Source: Chloracidobacterium sp. UBA3360 (GTDB lineage: Bacteria; Acidobacteriota; Blastocatellia; Pyrinomonadales; Pyrinomonadaceae). Taken from it: a DNA stretch of 34,424 nucleotides. Location: NCBI GenBank assembly GCA_002360555.1, contig DEQS01000058.1:1-34424 (forward strand), read 5' to 3'. Positions within the stretch are counted from its first letter, which is position 1. The number at the start of each line of letters is the position of its first letter. The translations under genes and the position numbers were made by a program. Under the pieces are notes generated by a model, which had not been told where the DNA came from, searched no databases, and saw nothing but the letters and a program-made list of their open reading frames with translations. Shown here piece after piece: positions 1 to 5,926 of this stretch.

Positions 1-55
1 GCGCTCCGTCGAGCACCTCAGGCCGTCCGGCAAAATTTTCTACTGCAGTTGCCAT
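1..55 (-). CDS. nuoD: NADH-quinone oxidoreductase subunit D, N-terminal fragment
   Basis: Only the first 18 codons are inside the window; the gene runs off the left edge. An ATG on the minus strand at 55-53 lies four bases after the nuoC stop codon, the same spacing as between nuoA and nuoB. The visible residues begin MATAVENFAG and are too few to identify the family by themselves. The call rests on the near-universal nuoC-nuoD order in complex I operons. The N-terminus of NuoD is variable, so the exact start is uncertain. Confidence 0.5.
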   Translation of the reverse strand, partial: MATAVENFAGRPEVLDGA

Positions 56-59
56 TAAA

Positions 60-539
60 TTAGTTCAAACTGTAAGGCTCGTAGCCTCGCAGCGGATAAT
101 CTTTTCTCAATGCGTGGCCGTCAAAATCGCTCGGCAGCAAGATACGCCGCAGATCGGGATGGCCATCGAATGTGATCCCTACGAGATCGTATGTTTCGCG
201 TTCGTGCCAATCGGCCGTTTTCCAAATTTGAGTGACAGTCGTAACATTTGCCGAGTCCTCGCTCAAAAGTACTTTCAAACGCAGACGGCTGTAATGCGTT
301 GTCGAAAACAAATGGTAGTTGACCTCAAAACGAGGATCTTCCTCAGGCCCGCGATCGCATCCGCAAAGATCGGCTAGCATGTCAAAGCCATGCTTGTCAC
401 GTAAAAACCGGCACGCATCGACGATCGATTCACGCGGAACCGTGACCGTCACTTCGTCAAAGGCCTCGGCAACATTTGTTACCCAGCCCTCATTCTCACT
501 TTTCAGCTTATCCACGAATGCGTGGAGTTTCTCAGTCAT
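60..539 (-). CDS. nuoC: NADH-quinone oxidoreductase subunit C
   Basis: This is the 30 kDa peripheral-arm subunit of respiratory complex I, which helps carry electrons from NADH to quinone at the cytoplasmic face of the inner membrane. The 159-residue product has the family's C-terminal signature: HERETYDLVGITF followed by HPDLRRILLPSDF and LRKDYPLRGYEP. Its length fits a stand-alone NuoC rather than a NuoCD fusion. It is the third gene of a minus-strand nuoA-B-C-D run, 11 bases after nuoB and 4 before nuoD. Nothing looks truncated. Co-transcription from the promoter upstream of nuoA is inferred. Confidence 0.95.
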   Translation of the reverse strand: MTEKLHAFVDKLKSENEGWVTNVAEAFDEVTVTVPRESIVDACRFLRDKHGFDMLADLCGCDRGPEEDPRFEVNYHLFSTTHYSRLRLKVLLSEDSANVTTVTQIWKTADWHERETYDLVGITFDGHPDLRRILLPSDFDGHALRKDYPLRGYEPYSLN

Positions 540-550
540 AAAGATATCTT

Positions 551-1198
551 TTAGAACGAACGACGACGTTCGTGCTTGGACGGCACCGAATACGGTTTCG
601 ACGTTTCACCAGCCGCAACCTCGGTCTCTGTATCTCTCTCTAACGCCGTGCCCTCGGTTACCGGCAACGTTCCCGGGACGATCGACTCGCGTGACTCGGG
701 CTCGTATGTATCGCGGCGGTCCTTGACCGATTCTTTCATGATCTTGTCCTGCAACATCATGATCGCGTGAACGAGCATTTCGGGACGCGGCGGGCATCCC
801 GGCACATAAATATCGACCGGCACAACCTTATCAACGCCCTGCACGATAGCGTAATTATCAAACACACCGCCCGATGTCGCACAAGCGCCCATCGAGATCA
901 CCCATTTGGGTTCAGGCATCTGATCGTAAATGCGTCGCAAAACAGGTGCCATTTTTCGCGAAACGCGGCCCGAAACGATCATCACGTCAGCTTGTCGTGG
1001 GGACGCACGGAAAGTTTCTGCACCAAACCGCGACATATCGTTGCGAGCCGAGACGGTGTTCATCATCTCGATAGCACAGCAAGCCAGGCCAAACGTCGCC
1101 GGCCAGATGCTGGATTTACGCGCCCAGTTGATGACGGCGTCAAGTTTGACGGTGACGACGTCCGGCAGCGATTCAAATAATTGATTTTCGAGACCCAT
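551..1198 (-). CDS. nuoB: NADH-quinone oxidoreductase subunit B, with a long C-terminal tail
   Basis: NuoB binds the N2 iron-sulfur cluster, the last electron carrier before quinone in complex I. The cluster cysteines appear in GLACCAIEMM, GACATSGG and VPGCPPRPE. The open frame extends upstream to 1303, but that extension overlaps the end of nuoA. The start MGLENQLFESLPD at 1198 is preferred: it leaves four bases after the nuoA stop, matches nuoC-nuoD spacing and gives 215 residues. The conserved domain ends near residue 155. The remaining roughly 60 residues are polar and charged, rich in E, R, S and T, and are not part of the usual NuoB core. Confidence 0.95.
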   Translation of the reverse strand: MGLENQLFESLPDVVTVKLDAVINWARKSSIWPATFGLACCAIEMMNTVSARNDMSRFGAETFRASPRQADVMIVSGRVSRKMAPVLRRIYDQMPEPKWVISMGACATSGGVFDNYAIVQGVDKVVPVDIYVPGCPPRPEMLVHAIMMLQDKIMKESVKDRRDTYEPESRESIVPGTLPVTEGTALERDTETEVAAGETSKPYSVPSKHERRRSF

Positions 1199-1202
1199 AA
1201 AA

Positions 1203-1682
1203 TTACGCAGCCAATTTGGCCTGAGCCTCCTGTTCGCGACGTTGTTTTGCCATGATCTTGGCCTCTTCGCGAGCTTCGGCACGAGCCTGTAATCCCCAGT
1301 CAAACGTCCCTTTTTTCCAAACGTAAATGTACCCGACGATCAGCGTCGAGATAAAAACCATGATCTCGATAAAAGCGACCGTGCCGAAAACGGCAGGCCC
1401 TGCGGCGATCAAACTCTTAAATGAAACGGCAAAGGGGATGATGAACAGGACTTCGATATCGAACAGCAAAAAGATAACGGCAACCGTGTAAAACTTGACC
1501 GAAAAACGGTCGCGAGCACCGCCGACCGGATCTTTGCCGCATTCATACGGCATCAGCTTTGTCGCCGTTCGTTTACGCGGGCCGATCAGCTGAGTTACCA
1601 ACAGTTGGCTGACGCCAAAACCCGCCGCGACCAAAAACATGATCCCGATGGGCACATAATCAAATACGTTGTATTCAGACAT
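1203..1682 (-). CDS. nuoA: NADH-quinone oxidoreductase subunit A
   Basis: NuoA is a small membrane subunit at the junction of the peripheral and membrane arms of complex I. The 159-residue product has three hydrophobic segments (about residues 8-32, 65-90 and 95-120). It also has the family motif MPYECGKDP, whose Cys lies in the loop near the quinone channel, and FYTVAVIFLLFDIEVLFIIPFAV split over the second helix. The tail is Ala/Glu/Arg-rich and cytoplasmic in character. It is the first gene of the nuo run and has a promoter-like sequence about 97 bases upstream. Confidence 0.95.
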   Translation of the reverse strand: MSEYNVFDYVPIGIMFLVAAGFGVSQLLVTQLIGPRKRTATKLMPYECGKDPVGGARDRFSVKFYTVAVIFLLFDIEVLFIIPFAVSFKSLIAAGPAVFGTVAFIEIMVFISTLIVGYIYVWKKGTFDWGLQARAEAREEAKIMAKQRREQEAQAKLAA

Positions 1683-1778
1683 GTCTTTCTTGTCACCCTG
1701 TTTATAATACAGAGCGAAAAGGATGCGTAAAATCTATACCTTTACAGTCAAAACCTTGTGAATATTGGCACAAACTAA

Positions 1779-1807
1779 ATCGTAAGTTAAGCGCCTATTA
1801 GTGTCAA
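1779..1807 (-). promoter_or_regulatory. Sigma70-like promoter for the nuo operon
   Basis: Read on the minus strand, a perfect TTGACA (1807-1802) is followed by exactly 17 bases and TACGAT (1784-1779), a four-of-six match to the -10 consensus. It points towards nuoA and would give a leader of about 90 bases. No other candidate in the 191-base gap between nuoA and the divergent gene at 1874 matches both boxes with good spacing. Assignment is by consensus only. Confidence 0.5.
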
Positions 1808-1873
1808 GGCAGTCAGCTTATCGTGAAACTATTTATTCGTTGACCCAAACTTTCCGCGTATGCTAACTTCATA

Positions 1874-2767
1874 ATGGCGGAAAGTGTCGTAAATACGCCG
1901 TTTTCCCGCATCATTTGGTCGAAAATAGACATCGTGATCTCAGGCTTTAATACAGACATCAAGGTCGGCAATACGGTCTACCACGTTCAAACCGAAGACA
2001 AAGGTTTGAAAACGAGGCTGATATTGTCGCTTGTCTACGACAAAGGCACGATCCTCGCCAGCAAGCGCGTCACCTACGACGATCTGGCAAACGGTGCGTT
2101 TGACGAGAAAAAGCTTGCCGAACGCGTCAACCGCCAGCATCAGTTGATCTGTGCCGCTGTCCGTGCGGGACGCATCGACGAGCTAAAGGAAATGACCGGC
2201 AAAGAGCGGACGAAAAACGCTAAGGTAGCGGTTTCCGAACCCGAGATCGTCGTCGCACCTACAGCAATTCCAGTCGCCAACCCCGTTCCTGCTGTGATTC
2301 CAGAAGTCACGGCTCTCAATGTCGAGACCGCCCGTATTGCTGCATCGAAACCCTATTCACTTGAGCCGGTGATCGAGGCCGTCGCGATCATCGAAGAAGA
2401 GATCGTCCTCGACGCCGGTGCTGTCGAGGTCGTCAGCGAACTTTCGGGGCAAACACGCCCAACGAACAACAAGCTCAGCATCGAGCTGCTCGGCGAGTCA
2501 AAATTCAAGGGCGGCGACCGCCGCACCGTCAATATCATGGTCTGTCGCGGCACCGAACGTAAGGTCGTCGCCGGAGCCGAGATCATGCTCAAGGTGCTCG
2601 GGTCCAGTTTTCGCCCCGTAATATTTCACGCCAGATCCGACGCCAACGGCCTCGCAAAGATCCACATGCAACTCCCCCATTTTGACGCCGGACGAGCCGC
2701 CCTGCTCATCCGTGCTATCGCCGCCGGCGAAGAGATCGAGCTCCGCCGCGTCGTCACGCCAGGCTAA
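1874..2767 (+). CDS. Unrecognised two-domain protein
   Basis: I do not recognise this 297-residue protein. It has no signal peptide or membrane segment. Residues 15-110 look like a compact alpha/beta domain (NTVYHVQTEDKG, VTYDDLANGAF, then a helix with RVNRQHQLICAAVRAG). Residues 118-205 are a Val/Ala/Pro/Glu-rich linker. Residues 210-297 look like a beta-sandwich of Ig or carboxypeptidase-regulatory type: a strand NIMVCRGTERKVVAGAEIMLKV followed by the turn RSDANGLAKIHMQLP, typical of such folds. It is divergent from nuoA and precedes thiS by 62 bases. A cytoplasmic adaptor or surface-assembly role is possible but only a guess. Confidence 0.75.
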   Translation: MAESVVNTPFSRIIWSKIDIVISGFNTDIKVGNTVYHVQTEDKGLKTRLILSLVYDKGTILASKRVTYDDLANGAFDEKKLAERVNRQHQLICAAVRAGRIDELKEMTGKERTKNAKVAVSEPEIVVAPTAIPVANPVPAVIPEVTALNVETARIAASKPYSLEPVIEAVAIIEEEIVLDAGAVEVVSELSGQTRPTNNKLSIELLGESKFKGGDRRTVNIMVCRGTERKVVAGAEIMLKVLGSSFRPVIFHARSDANGLAKIHMQLPHFDAGRAALLIRAIAAGEEIELRRVVTPG

Positions 2768-2829
2768 CAAGATATCAAATTTCAGATCTCAAATTTGAAA
2801 TTCTCTACTGAAGAGAAGAGTATTTAGCT

Positions 2830-3039
2830 GTGTCCAAAATTCTTATCACACTAAATGGCGAACAACTCCCGATCGCGGGCGACATCGATCTCGAAACCCT
2901 CATCAGCCAACTCGCACTGCCCGCAAAACGACTTGCGGTCGAGATGAATGGCAATGTAATTCGCCGCATCGATTGGCCGCAGACAACCGTCAGCGATGGC
3001 GACCGGATCGAGGTCGTCCACTTTGTCGGCGGTGGATAG
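2830..3039 (+). CDS. thiS: Sulfur carrier protein ThiS
   Basis: ThiS is a ubiquitin-like protein whose C-terminal Gly-Gly is adenylated and thiocarboxylated, and it then donates sulfur to ThiG during thiazole synthesis for thiamine. The 69-residue product starts at GTG and ends HFVGGG, giving the required terminal GG. The sequence has the family pattern: MSKILITLNGE at the start and VSDGDRIEVV before the tail. The gene lies 187 bases before thiG, with a long inverted repeat filling the gap. No ThiF/MoeB-type activating enzyme is in the window. No TPP riboswitch motif was seen upstream. Confidence 0.9.
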   Translation: MSKILITLNGEQLPIAGDIDLETLISQLALPAKRLAVEMNGNVIRRIDWPQTTVSDGDRIEVVHFVGGG

Positions 3040-3040
3040 G

Positions 3041-3221
3041 AATTTCACCGCAGAGGCACAGAGACCACAGAGGGAAAAGAGTTTATTGCCGCAGATTTAC
3101 ACAGATGACGCGGATCAGGAAAAACTAATTTCAATTCATTTCTTATCTTCGTTATCTGCGTTTATCTGCGGCTAAATTTCTTTATTGCTCTGCGCTCTCC
3201 GGGTCCTCTGTGGTAAATTTC
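3041..3221. repeat. Long nested imperfect inverted repeat
   Basis: The gap between thiS and thiG is filled by two nested inverted arms. The outer pair is related to TTTCACCGCAGAGG at 3043-3056 and CCTCTGTGGTAAA near 3205-3217. The inner pair is CCGCAGATTTACACAGAT (3089-3106) facing ATCTGCGTTTATCTGCGG (3154-3171). The same CCGCAGAT-type arms recur at 10955-11038 and 33892-33932, so this is a dispersed family in this genome. The right outer arm is open in thiG's reading frame and creates a false TTG start at 3185. Confidence 0.8.
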
Positions 3222-3226
3222 TTTTT

Positions 3227-3997
3227 ATGTCGGACACTTTTCAACTCGCGGATACAACATTTTCATCACGCCTCATCATTGGTACTGGCAAATACCGCTC
3301 TTACGATGAGATGAAAGCCGCGCATATTGCGTCCGGTGCCGAGATGGTGACCGTTGCCGTCAATCGCGTGCCGCTCGACGGGTCGGCTGAATCTTTCCTC
3401 GATCATCTCGACCCAAAGATGAAGATCCTGCCAAACACAGCCGGATGCTATGACGCCGAGCATGCAATTCGCACAGCACGTCTGGCTCGCGAGGCTCTCG
3501 AAACTGAATGGATCAAATTAGAGGTCATTGGCGACCCGATAACACTGCTACCCGATAACGAACAGACACTCGAAGCCGCAAAGGTATTGGTAAAAGAAGG
3601 TTTTATCGTGCTGCCGTATTTTACCGACGATCTGATAATGGCAAAAAAATTGCTCGACGCAGGCTGCCCGGCGGTCATGCCGCTTGCGGCGCCGATAGGT
3701 TCGGGAATGGGCGTGCAAAACCCGTCAAATCTTCGGATAATGCGTGAGCAATTACCAAATGCAACGATCATCGTCGACGCGGGTGTCGGCGTTCCCAGTG
3801 ATGCGGCCATTGCAATGGAACTCGGAGCCGACGCGATCCTAATGAACACCGCCATTGCCGAGGCAACCGACGCCGCTCGTATGGCAACCGCCATGAACTA
3901 CGCCGTCCAAGCCGGCCGCCTCGCGTACCTCTCTGGCCGTATGCCAAAGCGCCTGTACGCGTCAGCATCCAGCCCGATCGAAGGTGCGATAAAATAG
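3227..3997 (+). CDS. thiG: Thiazole synthase ThiG
   Basis: ThiG condenses 1-deoxyxylulose 5-phosphate, dehydroglycine or its equivalent, and ThiS-thiocarboxylate sulfur to form the thiazole phosphate of thiamine. The product has the TIM-barrel signatures IIGTGKY near the start, EWIKLEVIGD (the Lys expected to form the Schiff base), VMPLAAPIGSGMG and VDAGVGVPSDAA in the phosphate-binding region. An upstream frame begins with TTG at 3185, but those 14 codons are repeat DNA. The ATG at 3227 (MSDTFQLADTTF) gives 256 residues, the normal family length. It follows thiS and precedes moaD by 44 bases. Confidence 0.95.
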   Translation: MSDTFQLADTTFSSRLIIGTGKYRSYDEMKAAHIASGAEMVTVAVNRVPLDGSAESFLDHLDPKMKILPNTAGCYDAEHAIRTARLAREALETEWIKLEVIGDPITLLPDNEQTLEAAKVLVKEGFIVLPYFTDDLIMAKKLLDAGCPAVMPLAAPIGSGMGVQNPSNLRIMREQLPNATIIVDAGVGVPSDAAIAMELGADAILMNTAIAEATDAARMATAMNYAVQAGRLAYLSGRMPKRLYASASSPIEGAIK

Positions 3998-4041
3998 TTG
4001 CTCGACGTGTCAGTAGCCCGCACGTAAGTAAGGGCCAGCCT

Positions 4042-4281
4042 ATGAATATTCAAGTACTGTTTTTCGGAGCCACCGCCGACATCGCCGGTACGCGGCGTAC
4101 AGGGGCCGATGTATCCCCTGAAACACTCGCAAAAACAGTCTTTGACCAAATATTGGCCGAACACCCGAGCCTCGCCGCCCATAAACTACATTTCTCAGTC
4201 AATCAGGAATTTGCGACGGGCGATGAGATATTAAATGACGGCGACGAATTGGCGATATTCACGGCTGTCAGCGGTGGCTGA
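4042..4281 (+). CDS. moaD: Molybdopterin synthase small subunit MoaD
   Basis: MoaD is the ubiquitin-like sulfur carrier of molybdopterin synthase. Its C-terminal Gly-Gly carries a thiocarboxylate that converts precursor Z into molybdopterin within a MoaD-MoaE heterotetramer. The 79-residue product begins MNIQVLFFGATADIAG and ends with VSGG; the segment LNDGDELAIF is the usual pre-tail motif. Its partner moaE lies 630 bases downstream. The leader carries the motif GTAAGTAAGGGC, which recurs before the radical SAM gene at 12214. Confidence 0.9.
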   Translation: MNIQVLFFGATADIAGTRRTGADVSPETLAKTVFDQILAEHPSLAAHKLHFSVNQEFATGDEILNDGDELAIFTAVSGG

Positions 4282-4283
4282 GG

Positions 4284-4802
4284 TCAGTTTTTCCGGCGTT
4301 TTTGTTTTTTTGGTTTCGCAGTCGAAGTAGCCGGTTGGCCCTGGGTCGTGTTGGCATTATTGGCCGGCACCGACGAGGCCACGGAGTTGTTTTGCTTGGT
4401 CTTGATGCCCGTGCCTTCATATACGTCGCCGTATATCCCGTTTGGCTGCTGGCCGTTGACGGTTGTGGTGGTCGTGTTCGATGACCGGGTGTTTGTGTTG
4501 TTTGTCGGGACCTGAACACCGGGCGATGTTTTTCGCTTGGTCTTGATGCCCGTGCCTTCAAGTACGTCGCCGTATATCCCGTTCGGCTGCTGGCCGTTGG
4601 CGGTTGTGGTGGTCGTTGTGTTGTTTGTGGTTTGGCTGCGAGGCGTCGCGGCCGTTGTGGGCCTCGTCGGTGTTCGTTTCCGTGTCGGCGTGGGTTTTGC
4701 GACTGGCAGGCTACTGGCATCGACAGACGGTTCAGATCCGGCCGCTAAAAATGATACTCCGAGAAAGCTCAGTGTTAGTAGAAGAATCGTAATTCTAAAC
4801 AT
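4284..4802 (-). CDS. Secreted low-complexity protein with two 47-residue-period repeats
   Basis: I do not recognise this 172-residue protein. It starts with a hydrophobic signal peptide (MFRITILLLTLSFLG, then a probable cleavage after AAG). The mature chain is almost entirely Thr, Asn, Pro, Ser and Lys, with poly-Thr tracts. Two copies of NGQQPNGIYGDV followed by L or Y and EGTGIKTK lie 141 bases (47 residues) apart, and the repeat is visible in the DNA at 4395 and 4536. The tail is strongly basic (KPKKQKRRKN). A GTG at 4811 is in frame, but the ATG at 4802 has GAGG eight bases upstream and is preferred. A wall- or matrix-associated role is possible. Confidence 0.75.
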   Translation of the reverse strand: MFRITILLLTLSFLGVSFLAAGSEPSVDASSLPVAKPTPTRKRTPTRPTTAATPRSQTTNNTTTTTTANGQQPNGIYGDVLEGTGIKTKRKTSPGVQVPTNNTNTRSSNTTTTTVNGQQPNGIYGDVYEGTGIKTKQNNSVASSVPANNANTTQGQPATSTAKPKKQKRRKN

Positions 4803-4911
4803 GATCGGCACCTCGCAAAGAATAGTGTGGTAGTTTAGACGGAAATATATATCATTTGGTTTGAAAAGTGAACAAAAAATGTAGAGGCCCGCGCGTCAGA
4901 AACGCAAACAC

Positions 4912-5337
4912 ATGGATTTCGCCGAACTCACAACCTCACCGATCGACATCACGAGCGTCGCCCGCCGTGTCGTCCCGCCGGAGTGCGGTGCGACAGTGAC
5001 GCTTGATGGTTATGTGCGGCAATTTACAAAAGGGCGTGAGACGCTGTATCTCGAATACGAAGCTTATGAACCGATGGCGCTCAAAGAAATGAAAAAGCTG
5101 ATCGAGGCGGCGAAATCGGAATTTGAGATCTCAAATGTCGGTATCGTTCACCGTGTTGGGAAACTTGAGATCGGCGAGACCAGCGTTGTCATCTCAGTCG
5201 CTGCACCTCACCGCAAAGCGGCATTCGCCGCTTGCGAGTGGCTCATTAAAGAACTCAAACGCACTGTCCCGATCTGGAAAAAAGAAGTTTACGCCGACGG
5301 CGAAGAGTGGGTCGAAGGTGATTCACAATCAACCTAG
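4912..5337 (+). CDS. moaE: Molybdopterin synthase large subunit MoaE
   Basis: MoaE is the catalytic subunit of molybdopterin synthase and transfers two sulfurs from MoaD thiocarboxylate to precursor Z. The 141-residue product has the family motifs YLEYEAYEPMA, VGIVHRVGKLEIGE, VAAPHRKAAFAACEWLI and PIWKKE, with the catalytic Lys in the last. The segment TLDGYVR replaces the more usual G-x-VR stretch but stays within family variation. Its stop codon overlaps the stop of the convergent alarmone hydrolase gene by four bases (CTAG). No moaA or moaC is present here. Confidence 0.93.
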   Translation: MDFAELTTSPIDITSVARRVVPPECGATVTLDGYVRQFTKGRETLYLEYEAYEPMALKEMKKLIEAAKSEFEISNVGIVHRVGKLEIGETSVVISVAAPHRKAAFAACEWLIKELKRTVPIWKKEVYADGEEWVEGDSQST

Positions 5338-5882
5338 TCCAATTCAGCCAACTTATCGTTAGCCATCGCTACGACCTCGTCAAACAGCCCGTCGAGTTGG
5401 TCATTTGCTCCGCGTAGGCCGCTTACGACGTTCACCGCCCATTGGACGTATTCGACGCGCCGCTGCTTGTCCCAATCCTCAGCCGGACTCGCAATTACGT
5501 CGCGGACATTGCTGATCTTGTCGGCCAACTTTATCACCTTCGCACCATATGAGAGATGCGGAGCGTGCTCGATCTGGAGTTGTTTGCGTTGGTGCTTTGG
5601 CAGCGATTTATCGTCCGTTACTTCGAGCACATAGCTCGCTACCGTTTCGCCAAATTTCTCATTGATCTCGTCGCCCGTGACACCGCAATCTTCGACGGTG
5701 TCGTGTAGCAGCGCCGCCGACAATATGTCTTCGTCGTCGACGAGGCCGACATTGGCGATCAGATTGGCTACTTCGATCGGGTGGTTGATGTACGGTTCGC
5801 GTCTGGAACCTTTGCGAAAATGCCCGGTGTGTTTTTCAGCTGCAAAACGGGCCGCGTGCAGCGTTTTATTTAGGTTATTCAC
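5334..5882 (-). CDS. HD-domain small alarmone hydrolase (MESH1/SpoT-hydrolase type)
   Basis: This 182-residue protein matches the hydrolase half of RelA/SpoT proteins without a synthetase domain, so it probably removes the 3'-pyrophosphate from (p)ppGpp. Visible motifs are RKGSRREPYINHP (metal His about 34), the HD pair in LLHDTVED (60-61) and KLADKISNVRD (Asp about 121). The length equals that of stand-alone hydrolases of the SAH/MESH1 type. It starts at GTG. The gene is convergent with moaE and follows the S55-like gene on the same strand by 44 bases. Substrate could differ: some family members act on NADPH or other nucleotides. Confidence 0.85.
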   Translation of the reverse strand: MNNLNKTLHAARFAAEKHTGHFRKGSRREPYINHPIEVANLIANVGLVDDEDILSAALLHDTVEDCGVTGDEINEKFGETVASYVLEVTDDKSLPKHQRKQLQIEHAPHLSYGAKVIKLADKISNVRDVIASPAEDWDKQRRVEYVQWAVNVVSGLRGANDQLDGLFDEVVAMANDKLAELD

Positions 5883-5926
5883 ATTTCAGTTTGCCAAAAT
5901 GCTGGGCAAAAATCAATGCGAAACAA

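Noticed and set aside
551..1303. Longer 250-residue NuoB starting at 1303
   Set aside because: The extra 35 residues overlap the end of nuoA in another frame and have no family similarity; the start at 1198 matches the spacing of other nuo genes.
1840..1869. Plus-strand promoter TTGACC / TAACTT for the gene at 1874
   Set aside because: The -10 match is poor and would leave almost no leader before the start codon.
2768..2829. TPP riboswitch before thiS
   Set aside because: The 62-base gap is AT-rich with a weak AAATTT dyad; none of the conserved CTGAGA-type elements is present.
3448..3894. Minus-strand frame of 148 codons opposite thiG
   Set aside because: Low-complexity Ala/Ser/Ile translation typical of a shadow of the real gene.
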